DNA from: Prevotella sp.
GTDB taxonomy: Bacteria > Bacteroidota > Bacteroidia > Bacteroidales > Bacteroidaceae
NCBI GenBank assembly: GCA_022511075.1
Contig: JAFLSE010000011.1
Coordinates: 17,851 to 81,850, forward strand
Length of the DNA stretch: 64,000 nucleotides
Direction: 5' to 3'
A program made the position numbers and the translations under genes. Below, piece by piece: positions 8,641 to 17,017 of the stretch (position 1 is the first letter of the stretch; every line of letters begins with the position of its first letter). Below the pieces are notes generated by a model. It was given only the letters and a program-made list of their open reading frames with translations. It had not been told where the DNA came from and made no database searches.

Positions 8641-8667
8641 ATCCCTTTCATAGGGTAGAAAGGGATA
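8641..8667 (-). repeat. Right inverted repeat of the invertible promoter
   Basis: Exact reverse complement of 8490-8516, with core ATAGGGTA on the plus strand. It falls in the 5' leader of the UpxY-like transcript, so it would also form part of that RNA. Confidence 0.93.
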
Positions 8668-8819
8668 AAACAGGTTCGGATGCACTCCGGAAGAAAAGCA
8701 AACTGAATAGCTATTTCCTAATTTCGGAAGAGTACTGCGACTACCAAGTATCCGCAACCATCTGAAAACTACGCAGATAGCACAAATATACAATATTTGT
8801 GGGAGGGAAGAATATAAAT

Positions 8820-9983
8820 ATGCCCGTTCAGACAAATGAATTACGACACTGGTTTGTACTGACAACCCTTGACCCGTTAGACTCAGAGCAGCAAATCAGG
8901 CGTGAGAACATCGGGCGCGAGAGCGAAGGTCTCTCCGCATTCAAGTTCGTCGTACCAGCCCAACTTCTGAAACGCCGTGTCAGTCACGATTTGCCTGAAG
9001 ACTGTGAAGATATTGCAAGCAATGGTAAAGATTACCAGAATATTGCCGACCCACGTAACCGTGAGTCAGTAAGACAGAACAATGAGATACGTTCAGCACT
9101 GCGCCATTACCTTTTTATTTTCGGCAGGGAATCAGAAATTAGTTGCTTCTTAGATGGCGACTGGAACAAGTTTCATCACAACCGCATACAGTTTTTCTAC
9201 GACAGCGAGAGGAAACGCCCCTACGTGTCACAAAAGACGATGGACGAGTTCGTAAGGATGCTTGCCGACAAGCGTCTGAGCTTCGAACTTTCCCCTGCAC
9301 TTGACACCCTTCAAAAAGGTGAACCGATACGTTTCCGCAACAATGCCTTTGCTGGCAGGACAGCATATGTGGTGGAATCACGACGTACGAAAGACGGCAA
9401 TGTAGTAACGGTTGAGCTTGATCTTATAGGCAACGTCCTGCGCCTTAAAGTCCAAAATGTCAGTGACAGTGATATAATCCACCTTGACACGGAGCGCACG
9501 AAATATGCCAAGAACAACGAACTGATAAAGAGCAACCAGAAGAAACTGCTTGCCATCCTTAGGCGGCGCATCAATATGAAGGAGACAGAGCAGTCGCGTA
9601 TGGATGATATGCAGACCCTCAACACCATCTACGCCACCCGTTTCCGCAGTTTCGACGATAACGAGACGACCTCCTACAGGCACTTCATTGCCCAGATACT
9701 CATCTGCGTCTGTCTGCTGCACTACCGTGATGAAATATCCGCCTACACAGCCAAGGCACTGGCAGAACTGACAGAGATAGACAAGCAAAGCGAAAGCAAG
9801 GCAGCCACAGATGTACGTACCCGTCTGCACATTGCCCTCTTCCTTGCCACAGGCAAACCCGAATACAGGGCAAACGCCCGTGCCTATATCCGCGACCACC
9901 AGCCAAAATCGGAGAATCTCAAGACTCTTGTGCGCCTGATATCCAAGCGGCAGACTTTGAAAATAATTCGTAATTTTCACTGA
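8820..9983 (+). CDS. UpxY/NusG-like transcription antiterminator with C-terminal extension
   Basis: 387 residues. The first part resembles a NusG N-terminal domain: HWFVLTTLDPL (10-20), LSAFKFVVPAQLLKR (38-52), ALRHYLFIFGRE (93-104) and RPYVSQKTMDEFVRML (133-148). A KOW-type beta domain follows (about 164-212: KGEPIRFRNNAFAGRTAYVVE). UpxY proteins are specialised NusG paralogues that keep RNA polymerase elongating through their own polysaccharide operon. Unusually, a further 160 or so mostly helical residues (about 230-387) follow, with no family I recognise; typical UpxY/RfaH proteins end at the KOW domain. I chose the ATG at 8820 over a GTG at 8799. It sits directly downstream of the invertible promoter, which should set whether it is made. 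Confidence 0.8.
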   Translation: MPVQTNELRHWFVLTTLDPLDSEQQIRRENIGRESEGLSAFKFVVPAQLLKRRVSHDLPEDCEDIASNGKDYQNIADPRNRESVRQNNEIRSALRHYLFIFGRESEISCFLDGDWNKFHHNRIQFFYDSERKRPYVSQKTMDEFVRMLADKRLSFELSPALDTLQKGEPIRFRNNAFAGRTAYVVESRRTKDGNVVTVELDLIGNVLRLKVQNVSDSDIIHLDTERTKYAKNNELIKSNQKKLLAILRRRINMKETEQSRMDDMQTLNTIYATRFRSFDDNETTSYRHFIAQILICVCLLHYRDEISAYTAKALAELTEIDKQSESKAATDVRTRLHIALFLATGKPEYRANARAYIRDHQPKSENLKTLVRLISKRQTLKIIRNFH

Positions 9984-10026
9984 ACACCAAATACAATGCA
10001 AGTAGTGTAGGTGTTCAAGTGTCAAA

Positions 10027-10158
10027 GAACCTATGTTCAAGTGTCAAAGAACCTATGTTCAAGTGTCAATGAACTTATGTTCAAATGCTTATGAACCTAT
10101 GTTCAAATGCTTATGAACCTATGTTCAAGCAACAGTGAACTATATGTTCTTGGCAACA
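10027..10158 (+). repeat. Six-unit 22-bp tandem repeat, GAAC...GTTC type
   Basis: Units start at 10027, 10049, 10071, 10093, 10115 and 10137 with an exact 22-bp period, about two helical turns. Each begins with GAACcTATGTTC or a near variant, an inverted GAAC/GTTC pair, followed by a more variable half such as AAGTGTCAAA or AAATGCTTAT. A larger GAACACC...GGTGTTC inverted pair (9982-10016) adjoins it. A regular helical phase suggests a multi-site operator, but no binding protein can be named. Confidence 0.85.
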
Positions 10159-10348
10159 CATTAAAAAAGTCACTAAACACTAATAACTAATCACCAAACA
10201 CTCCACCGACTCGGCACCACCCTCGCAGGGATTTGAGGTGGAATACCATCATTTTTCGATAGTTTCTCTTGGTTAGTTCAAATAAATATTGTATTTTTGA
10301 ATAAGATACGCTACATCTCAGGAATAAAAATAAATAAAGTTAATTTAT

Positions 10349-10379
10349 TTTGTATTCCATTCGATTTGCAGTATCTTTG
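10349..10379 (+). promoter_or_regulatory. Consensus promoter of the toxin-antitoxin pair
   Basis: TTTG (10349-10352), 19 bases, TATCTTTG (10372-10379), giving a start about 15 bases before the antitoxin ATG. A second, weaker -7 match (TATTTTTG, 10292-10299) lies upstream. Confidence 0.75.
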
Positions 10380-10398
10380 CAGCAGAAATAATACAGAT

Positions 10399-10632
10399 AT
10401 GGCAACAATACTTTTGAATGTTCCTGATGAAAGTCTGCTGACACAGCTAAAAAAAGCATGTCAGATGCTAAAAGGTGTGGCTTCGGTAAAAGTTCTGAAA
10501 TCTACAGAAGATGATGATGTAACCAAAACTGCAGGCTATATGGAGGCGATGGACGATGTCAAGAACGGACGTGTGACTCATTATGATTCCGTAGACCAAC
10601 TTTTTGAGGAGCTTGGCATTGCTGTGAAATGA
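10399..10632 (+). CDS. Antitoxin of a RelB/DinJ-like type II pair
   Basis: 77-residue acidic protein directly in front of a YafQ-like toxin and overlapping it by ATGA (10629-10632). It starts MATILLNVPDESLLTQLKK and ends with an acidic tail (DSVDQLFEELGIAVK) of the kind that wraps a RelE-fold toxin. The start at 10399 is preferred over an in-frame ATG at 10297, because the earlier one lies upstream of the consensus promoter. No ribbon-helix-helix motif is obvious, so the DNA-binding mode is unclear; assignment as antitoxin rests on size, charge and position. Confidence 0.75.
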   Translation: MATILLNVPDESLLTQLKKACQMLKGVASVKVLKSTEDDDVTKTAGYMEAMDDVKNGRVTHYDSVDQLFEELGIAVK

Positions 10633-10904
10633 AATACGAAATTATTGTTTCAGCACGATTCAAAAAAGATTTGAAACGTTGTCAAAAAAGAGGGCTTGAT
10701 ATGACATTGATTTATAATGTAATGTCTATATTAAGTAATACAGGAACTCTGCCTTCGGAATATCATCCTCATAAGTTAAAAGGAAATTTTGAGGGACAAT
10801 GGGAGTGCCATATAAAACCAGATTGGCTGATGACATGGGAACAAAATGATAACCAATTGACTCTCTTGTTTCTTCAAACAGGAACCCATTCTGATTTATT
10901 TTAA
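10629..10904 (+). CDS. YafQ-family mRNA interferase toxin
   Basis: 91-residue RelE-superfamily protein. The motif order matches YafQ: basic N terminus (SARFKKDLKRCQKR), a His segment EYHPHKLKG (44-52), ECHIKPDWLMTW (59-70) and the C-terminal TGTHSDLF (84-91). His61, Asp65, His87 and Phe91 are at the family's catalytic positions. YafQ toxins cleave mRNA on the ribosome and are neutralised by DinJ-like antitoxins. The pair lies between upxY and the glycan genes on the same strand, where it could act as an addiction module for the locus (inference). Confidence 0.9.
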   Translation: MKYEIIVSARFKKDLKRCQKRGLDMTLIYNVMSILSNTGTLPSEYHPHKLKGNFEGQWECHIKPDWLMTWEQNDNQLTLLFLQTGTHSDLF

Positions 10905-11002
10905 AAATAAAAACCACCATTCATCTTTAACTTCCTCAACCTATTAACTAAACACTAATAACTAAAATAGGTAACTAAACACAGTTAACTATTTATGTTT
11001 TT

Positions 11003-11024
11003 CCCAAAAGAGAAATCTTTTGGG
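11003..11024 (+). terminator. Hairpin downstream of the toxin-antitoxin pair
   Basis: CCCAAAAGA (11003-11011) pairs with TCTTTTGGG (11016-11024) around GAAA. T-rich sequence follows on the plus strand (TGTTTCTGTTTTTA), and A-rich sequence precedes it for the other direction. It could be the terminator that UpxY-type antitermination must overcome. Confidence 0.5.
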
Positions 11025-11221
11025 AGTGTTTCTGTTTTTATTTTTGTTTGATACAAATAGCAAAATCGATGATGTAGTAGAATAACAAGGAACGCTTCAT
11101 CGCACTGCTGCCGCCGCTTGCCCCACGACTCACGAAAGGAACGAGCATAGACAACCTCCGCATACACATTGATACGGCTTGGCGGAAGCGTTGCCGCACG
11201 ATGAAATCTCCCCATTAAAAC

Positions 11222-11313
11222 GAACTATATGTTCAAATGCCGCAGAACCATATGTTCAAGTGCTTATGAACTATATGTCCAAGCGGCAGTGAACTATATG
11301 TTCATGTGATGAT
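11222..11313 (+). repeat. Four-unit 23-bp tandem repeat, GAAC...GTTC type
   Basis: Units start at 11222, 11245, 11268 and 11291 with a 23-bp period, each starting GAACtaTATGTTC or a close variant (the third reads GTCC at the second arm). It is the same family as the 10027-10158 array but with one extra base in the palindrome spacer. The two arrays flank the toxin-antitoxin pair. Confidence 0.85.
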
Positions 11314-11372
11314 TGCTAATATATTAATAGCATAACAAGGTTTTACGATTAGAATCGATACAAAAGTTATGG

Positions 11373-11387
11373 ATATAGGTCCTATAT
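11373..11387 (+). promoter_or_regulatory. Palindromic site in the glycan leader
   Basis: ATATAGG-T-CCTATAT is a perfect 7-bp inverted repeat with a one-base centre. A second small palindrome, CGAT-TAGA-ATCG, lies at 11346-11357. Either may be a regulator site or simply AT-rich coincidence. Confidence 0.3.
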
Positions 11388-11579
11388 TTAGGAAAGTTTC
11401 AATATTTTGAGATTACAAATAGAAGATATGCTACAACAAAAGAGTAAAACTTCACGAGTATTAAAAAATACGGTTATGCAGAGGTGTGTTTAGGAATAGA
11501 TAAATTATTAAAGAATTATTTACCAAAAGTGCATAAATGTGTTTTGGGTTCATAGTTTTTTATAGATTAAATTGTAAAA

Positions 11580-13115
11580 ATGGCAGGGAAGAATAAACAA
11601 TTGGCAATAAATTTATTTATGTCCTTTATCACATTCCTTATGGGAACGGTGATAAATTTTTTCCTTACCCCTTATATAGTTAAAAATTTAGGTGCGGAGG
11701 CTTACGGATTTGTTGGTTTATCTAATACAATAATTAGCTATACAGGACTTATTACAATATCATTAAATGCAATGGCAGGACGATTTATAGCACTTTCTTA
11801 TAATAAGGGGCATATAGAAAAAGCCAATAGATATTATTCATCTGTATTTTATTCTAATATATTTCTTGCACTCATAAATACCATTATATTTGTATGTATT
11901 ATAATTCACTTGGAAACTTTGATAAATATTCCTACAAATTTAATATGGGATATTAAAGTTTTGTTTGGGCTTTTGGCTTTAACAAATATTCTAAGTTTGA
12001 TGACAGGAATCTATGGCATTGCTACTTATATTAAAAACAGACTTGAACTAAGTTCTATTAGAACAATTGTTTCTCAGGTTTTACGAGCCATTGTACTTAT
12101 CATTTCTTTTGGTTTTTTCGCTCCTCATGTATGGTACATAGGATTAAGTGGAGTTTTTTGTACATATTATGTTTTCCAAACAAACAAAATTTTGGCAAAC
12201 AAATTAACTCCAGACCTTAAAGTACGGATTTCTTATTTTGATATAACCTCAGTCAAAAAGCTCCTTTCATCAGGAGTTTGGAATTTGGTAGTAAAAGTTG
12301 GCGACCTTTTGGCTAATGGAATTGATTTATTGTTTGCAAACCTTTTTATTGGAGCAGAAGCTATGGGAGTTTATTCGTTAACTAAAACTTTGCCACTTAT
12401 GACACAGTCTTTTATTGGTTCTATATCAAGTGTTTTTGGACCAATGATGCTACAAATATATGCGTCAGGGAATATTTGTGAGTTGGAGAATGAATTTCAT
12501 AAATCAATAAGGATAATTGGTTTTTTTTCAGCTGTTCCATTAAGTATATTGTATGTGTTAGGAGAAGAGTTTTATATATTGTGGCTTCCAGAACAAAACG
12601 CACATTGGCTTTATATTTTAACTATAGTAGCAACCTCCAGTATGGTAATATGGTTACCAATGGAAGCCTTATGGCAAATTTTTACTTTACAGAACAAAGT
12701 AAGATATGCTTCTATGGCAGTTCTCGCAAATAATGGTCTAACATTTCTTATGGTATTGTTTGCTATGTTATTTGTGAGTAATGCTGACATGCGGTTATTA
12801 ATTCTTGCAGGAACAAAGAATACTTTAAAATTTATTCTATCACTTACATTTCTGCCAATAACTGTGGCATCATGTTTAAAGACGAAACGCGCAACGTTCT
12901 ATAAACCTATTATGAGAGTTGTAGGTTGCTTTATTTTAATATGTATCATAGGTTTTATCTTTAAATCATTTATTTCAATCGAAAATTGGTTCGTATTATT
13001 AATGTATGCAGTTGTTTTGGGTTTAATATCATGTATTGTTAATTATTTTGCTATGCTCAAGACGAATGATAGAGTTTTTATCGTTGCAAAACTTTTTAGA
13101 AAGATAAAAGGATAA
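11580..13115 (+). CDS. Polysaccharide flippase (Wzx/MATE-like)
   Basis: 511-residue, strongly hydrophobic protein with about 12-14 membrane helices. The N terminus (MSFITFLMGTVINFFLTPYIVKNLGAEAYGFVGL) is characteristic of O-antigen and capsule repeat-unit flippases, which move undecaprenyl-linked units across the inner membrane. It is the first gene of the AT-rich block and overlaps the next gene in a TAATG junction at 13115. A T8 run at 12531-12538 lies inside the gene and is noted only because other homopolymers here look like switches. Confidence 0.93.
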   Translation: MAGKNKQLAINLFMSFITFLMGTVINFFLTPYIVKNLGAEAYGFVGLSNTIISYTGLITISLNAMAGRFIALSYNKGHIEKANRYYSSVFYSNIFLALINTIIFVCIIIHLETLINIPTNLIWDIKVLFGLLALTNILSLMTGIYGIATYIKNRLELSSIRTIVSQVLRAIVLIISFGFFAPHVWYIGLSGVFCTYYVFQTNKILANKLTPDLKVRISYFDITSVKKLLSSGVWNLVVKVGDLLANGIDLLFANLFIGAEAMGVYSLTKTLPLMTQSFIGSISSVFGPMMLQIYASGNICELENEFHKSIRIIGFFSAVPLSILYVLGEEFYILWLPEQNAHWLYILTIVATSSMVIWLPMEALWQIFTLQNKVRYASMAVLANNGLTFLMVLFAMLFVSNADMRLLILAGTKNTLKFILSLTFLPITVASCLKTKRATFYKPIMRVVGCFILICIIGFIFKSFISIENWFVLLMYAVVLGLISCIVNYFAMLKTNDRVFIVAKLFRKIKG

Positions 13116-13981
13116 TGAATGTATTAAACATTGTATATAGATTTTGTAATAAAATTCAAGAAAAACGTTTATATTGGAGAGAATACTTGTCTTTACAGGG
13201 TTTTATTTATGTATACATATCAAAACCAGCAGGCAATAAATGTAAATTCAATTGGGGAGATGATCTTAATATCCATTTATTAGAATTGATATCTGGCAAG
13301 AAAGTCATACCATATCAATGTGCTTTTCTGAAGCATAAACATTATCTGTGTATTGGAAGTATATTGCAATGGCATAGTAAAAAAGAATCTATAGTTTGGG
13401 GAACAGGTCTGAGAGAGCCATCCAAAGTTTGTAGACCGTTTTCTATATTAGCAGTAAGAGGTCCATTGACAAGACAGAATTTAATAGAGCAAGGGATAAA
13501 CTGCCCAGAGGTGTATGGTGATCCTGCTTTATTGTTACCAAGGTTTTATAACCCACAAATAAAACAAAAATATGAACTCGGAATAATACCACATTTTAGT
13601 GAATTGAAAGAATTGACTGATAATCTGAGAAATGAAAAAGCTCATATTATTGATGTACAGAACTATAAAAAATGGACTGATTTTATTGATGAAATTTTGT
13701 CTTGCAAAGTGATACTTTCAAGTTCATTGCATGGTGTGATTGTTTCAGATGCATATAATATCCCTAATTTATGGACAAAATTCACTTCTTATAGTGCCGA
13801 GGCGGATGGATTTAAATTTCGTGATTACTACCTATCAACGCGAAAATACATAAAAAGTCCTTTCTGTTATAATGAACTAAAAGAAATAAATAATCTTACT
13901 CAATTTGTAAAAAATCATTGGGAACCATGTAGTGTTGATACAGATAGACTATATCAATGTTGTCCTTTCAGAAAGAATTGA
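13115..13981 (+). CDS. Polysaccharide pyruvyl transferase family protein
   Basis: 288 residues. Family blocks seen are FNWGDDLNIHLLELISGKKV near the N terminus, ILAVRGPLTRQNLIEQGI, VYGDPALLLP and the C-terminal SSSLHGVIVSDAYNIPNLW. These enzymes place a pyruvate ketal on a sugar using phosphoenolpyruvate, adding a negative charge to the glycan. It starts inside the stop of the flippase gene. The sugar acceptor is unknown. Confidence 0.87.
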   Translation: MNVLNIVYRFCNKIQEKRLYWREYLSLQGFIYVYISKPAGNKCKFNWGDDLNIHLLELISGKKVIPYQCAFLKHKHYLCIGSILQWHSKKESIVWGTGLREPSKVCRPFSILAVRGPLTRQNLIEQGINCPEVYGDPALLLPRFYNPQIKQKYELGIIPHFSELKELTDNLRNEKAHIIDVQNYKKWTDFIDEILSCKVILSSSLHGVIVSDAYNIPNLWTKFTSYSAEADGFKFRDYYLSTRKYIKSPFCYNELKEINNLTQFVKNHWEPCSVDTDRLYQCCPFRKN

Positions 13982-14018
13982 CTTACAATGTGACGAAACA
14001 ACTAAGATTTATAGTGTT

Positions 14019-14963
14019 ATGAATACCAATATATTAGTTTCAGTAATAATTCCAGTATACAATGGCGAGAAATATTTGTCAGCATGTATAGATAGTATTC
14101 TAAATCAGACGTTTAATGATTTTGAAATCATTTTGGTAAATGACGGAAGTACAGACATGTCTGAACAGATTTGTAATGAATATGCAAAAAAAGATAAAAG
14201 AGTAAAAATAATCAATAAATTACAGGGGGGGGTAACTTCGGCAAGGCGATGTGGAGTAAAAGAAGCATTGGGAGAATGGATTACATTTGTTGATGCCGAT
14301 GATGCTCTGACGCCAGACGCATTGCAAATATTATATTCATATACAAATGAGGATACTGATTTCATTTCCGGTTATGCTGATATGCATACACATAGGAATA
14401 AGAGAGTTTTATCAATAGAAGAATTTAGACAAAACACAACCAAAGGATGGGTTATACCACCGACACCATGGGGGAAACTTATCCGAAAATCCATACTTAC
14501 CGATTGGTGCTTGGATATTCCGCAAGAAATATATTTTGGTGAAGATGCCTTAATGCTTATACGAATATCTTTTTCAACAAATAAAAATGCTGTAATAATT
14601 GATGATATAATATATAAATACCGTTTTCATAATGGCAGTGTCAGCAGGTCATTTATTCGTACAGCTGAATATTTGATGATTTTGAAAAGACTAAGAATAG
14701 AATCTATTCCAGAAAAAGAAAGAGAAAAGTATCTTCAATTCATATTGGTAAATTCGTTCAAAAATCTTAAAATATTGCTTGAGTACTCTATAAAACACAA
14801 TGACTATAGTTGGCAATATTCCGATTTTTACAAATCAATAAAAGAAGATGTCGAAAAGTGTGGCTACAAGTTGTCTTTCGATCAATGGATAATGTCCCAA
14901 TTACGACCAGCTTTTCTTGTGCATTTATACTATAAACTGAAAATGTTAGTAAAACCAATGTAA
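14019..14963 (+). CDS. GT2 glycosyltransferase with in-frame G8 tract
   Basis: 314-residue GT-A fold enzyme: VSVIIPVYNGEKYLSACIDSIL, LVNDGSTDMS, and the DxD-type FVDADDALTPDAL. The start at 14019 (MNTNILVSVII) is chosen because the longer frame back to 13932 only overlaps the previous gene. The canonical GG of the family motif (here LQGGVTSARR, residues 68-77) is encoded by eight consecutive G at 14225-14232. One base fewer gives an immediate TAA, and one more leads to a stop about 23 codons later. As read, the gene is ON. Confidence 0.92.
   Translation: MNTNILVSVIIPVYNGEKYLSACIDSILNQTFNDFEIILVNDGSTDMSEQICNEYAKKDKRVKIINKLQGGVTSARRCGVKEALGEWITFVDADDALTPDALQILYSYTNEDTDFISGYADMHTHRNKRVLSIEEFRQNTTKGWVIPPTPWGKLIRKSILTDWCLDIPQEIYFGEDALMLIRISFSTNKNAVIIDDIIYKYRFHNGSVSRSFIRTAEYLMILKRLRIESIPEKEREKYLQFILVNSFKNLKILLEYSIKHNDYSWQYSDFYKSIKEDVEKCGYKLSFDQWIMSQLRPAFLVHLYYKLKMLVKPM
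14225..14232 (+). repeat. G8 homopolymer, ON register
   Basis: Read as caG GGG GGG Gta. Losing one G produces GGG-GGG-TAA. Same register as the tracts at 24287 and 26816. Confidence 0.85.
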
Positions 14964-14967
14964 TAAT

Positions 14968-15813
14968 ATGAAAAATCAACAAGAAGAGAAACACTATCAT
15001 CCGACAAGAGTGGAGATTTCAATAGAAGAATGTCGGCAGATTCAGGTTGATATGCTCATCAAGATAGACGAATATTGCAGAAAGAATGGGATTCGATATT
15101 CTTTGAGCCAGGGGACGTTGTTGGGAGCAGTAAGGCACAAGGGATTCATTCCGTGGGATGATGATATTGACATTATGTTGCTGCGCCCTGACTATGAGAA
15201 ATTTGTAAGAGGTTTTTATGGGCAATATCCAGGTGTTGTTATGCAGTCGCCATTGCATGATGATTCTTATATGCATCCTTATGCGAAAATTTACGATGCT
15301 CGCACAATACTAATCTCTGCTGCAGCCAAAGGTGGAGTTTATATTGACGTGTTTCCTGTGGATGGATGGCCAGACGGAACAGACAGTATGAATGAACACT
15401 TAAATAATCTTAAGGCAATAGAGCAGAAACTTGCCAAAACGACTAAGGTGTATAAATTTATGAAACCTAAATGGCTTCTGTATATCAAGTACTTAATCAA
15501 AAAAATGATTGTGCCGACAAGGGAAGTTGTTTTGAAAGAACTACTTGCAGAAGTTGAGAAATATCCTGTAACAAAGTCAAAATATGTAGGAGAATTATTT
15601 GGTCCGTATGGTACAAAAGAACATTATCCTATTTCTTGTTATTCTGAATTTATCGATATGGAGTTTGAAGGGCATAAATTTATGTGCATTGCTGATTATG
15701 ATACATTCCTGTCAACCCTCTATGGAGACTATATGACTCCTCCGCCTCCAGAGAAGCAAAAACCTCATCATTATTACGATGTATATTGGAAGAACGATGA
15801 ACATACTTTTTGA
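14968..15813 (+). CDS. LicD-family phosphotransferase
   Basis: 281 residues. The LicD core is complete: RYSLSQGTLLGAVRHKGF followed by IPWDDDIDIMLLRPDYEKF, whose aspartates bind metal, then YIDVFPVDGWPD. LicD proteins are nucleotidyltransferase-fold enzymes that transfer phosphocholine or other phospho-alcohols onto surface glycans. The donor used here is unknown. It follows the GT2 gene by four bases and overlaps the next one. Confidence 0.9.
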   Translation: MKNQQEEKHYHPTRVEISIEECRQIQVDMLIKIDEYCRKNGIRYSLSQGTLLGAVRHKGFIPWDDDIDIMLLRPDYEKFVRGFYGQYPGVVMQSPLHDDSYMHPYAKIYDARTILISAAAKGGVYIDVFPVDGWPDGTDSMNEHLNNLKAIEQKLAKTTKVYKFMKPKWLLYIKYLIKKMIVPTREVVLKELLAEVEKYPVTKSKYVGELFGPYGTKEHYPISCYSEFIDMEFEGHKFMCIADYDTFLSTLYGDYMTPPPPEKQKPHHYYDVYWKNDEHTF

Positions 15814-17017
15814 ATTCATAACTGTAAGCAAGAAAACAGGAGCTGGAGAGTATCATCGTCGTGTTTTCTATGCTATGATGGACAAAATTAGGAAAGAGAA
15901 TAGCAACATCAATGTATATTGTCTTTATGATTCGAGTCTTGGTATAGCTTATGAGGACTTGAAACCAGATGTTCTACAAAAGGAGTTTGGTGTAACATTT
16001 CTTGATATGCACCAACATTCCTTGTCTTCGTTGGTAAGTAACTATAAAATAGATAACTTTTTTATTGCTTGTTCACATTACCTTGCTTTCAATAAACAGA
16101 TTGGAGATATTCGATGTCCGTGCATTTGCGTGATACATGACCTTTGTGACCAAGAGTTTAGTGACAGTCTATTGGGCATTACCATACAGTTGGAAAAACC
16201 AGATTACCAATTTGATACTAATACAGATGGGGGATGGAAGGTTTATTACAAAATGAATGCCCCCACGATGAAGTTTGTGAGGTGGTTCCTTGGTTTGCGT
16301 AGACGCAATAAAAAAGATTGTCGGAAAGAAAACATACTGGCATTATTTAAGAATAACCCACAAACAAAAATAGTCACAGTTTCTGAATATACCCGTAATT
16401 CTGTTAACTACTATTTGGGAGTGGATAAGAAAAAAATCGACGTGTTGTATAGTCCAGAAAGGGTATATACAGACACGAGTGATAAAATAGAAAATGCCAC
16501 ATTACGCGATATTATATCAAATAAGAAAAAATACTATTTTTTCCCAGGTGCAGGTAGAGGAGGTAAAAATCCACAGAAGATGATAAGGGTGTTCAGAAAA
16601 TTTGCGGAACAAAATCCTGAGTGTTATTTGGTTACTACAGGATATCCGACAAAACGATTTGAAAACCATATACCTTTATCTTTCTTGTCGGATTCTGATT
16701 TATCCAATGCCTACAAACATTGCTATGCGTTTCTTTATCCTTCTTATTTTGAAGGTTTTGGTTATCCTCCATTGGAGGCAATGCGTTATGGTAAACCTAT
16801 AATTGCATCTAATGTAACATCTATACCCGAAATTCTTGGAGATGCGGCAGTATTTTGTTCTCCATTTTATGCTTCTGATATTTATAGAGCTTTGAATATG
16901 TTGGAATGCAACTATCATCATTATGTTTCTTTAGCGATTAAAAGATTTACAGAAATTCATAATAGACAGGAGTCTGACCTGAATAAACTTATCAATAAAA
17001 TTTTATATAAAGTATGA
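15797..17017 (+). CDS. GT4 glycosyltransferase
   Basis: 406 residues, GT-B fold. The nucleotide-sugar domain shows KIVTVSEYTRNSVNYYLGV, FFPGAGRGGKNPQKMIRVF and the EX7E region EGFGYPPLEAMRYGKPIIAS, with VTSIPEILGDAAVF following, as in family 4. The start at 15797 (MNILFEF) overlaps the LicD gene by 17 bases; an ATG six codons earlier is possible. It ends in an ATGA overlap with the next gene. Sugar specificity cannot be read. Confidence 0.9.
   Translation: MNILFEFITVSKKTGAGEYHRRVFYAMMDKIRKENSNINVYCLYDSSLGIAYEDLKPDVLQKEFGVTFLDMHQHSLSSLVSNYKIDNFFIACSHYLAFNKQIGDIRCPCICVIHDLCDQEFSDSLLGITIQLEKPDYQFDTNTDGGWKVYYKMNAPTMKFVRWFLGLRRRNKKDCRKENILALFKNNPQTKIVTVSEYTRNSVNYYLGVDKKKIDVLYSPERVYTDTSDKIENATLRDIISNKKKYYFFPGAGRGGKNPQKMIRVFRKFAEQNPECYLVTTGYPTKRFENHIPLSFLSDSDLSNAYKHCYAFLYPSYFEGFGYPPLEAMRYGKPIIASNVTSIPEILGDAAVFCSPFYASDIYRALNMLECNYHHYVSLAIKRFTEIHNRQESDLNKLINKILYKV

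Larger units (their letters stand above)
10905..11579 (+). other. 675-base gene-free leader before the glycan genes
   Basis: No gene is supported here. The stretch holds a composite intergenic repeat (about 10926-10963), a hairpin (11003-11024), a GC-richer block at 11085-11216 that is open on the minus strand for 76 codons but looks like a remnant, the second GAAC...GTTC array (11222-11313), and small palindromes at 11346-11357 and 11373-11387. No consensus TTTG/TAnnTTTG promoter lies close to the flippase gene, which fits read-through from upstream promoters. Confidence 0.6.

Noticed and set aside
10027..10158. CRISPR-like array
   Set aside because: The period is only 22 bp with no unique spacers between repeats, and no cas genes are nearby. 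It is a simple tandem repeat.
10985..11215. 76-codon minus-strand frame between the toxin-antitoxin pair and the glycan genes
   Set aside because: Basic, Arg-rich composition without a signal, domain or promoter; it runs through the hairpin at 11003-11024. More likely a remnant or chance frame.
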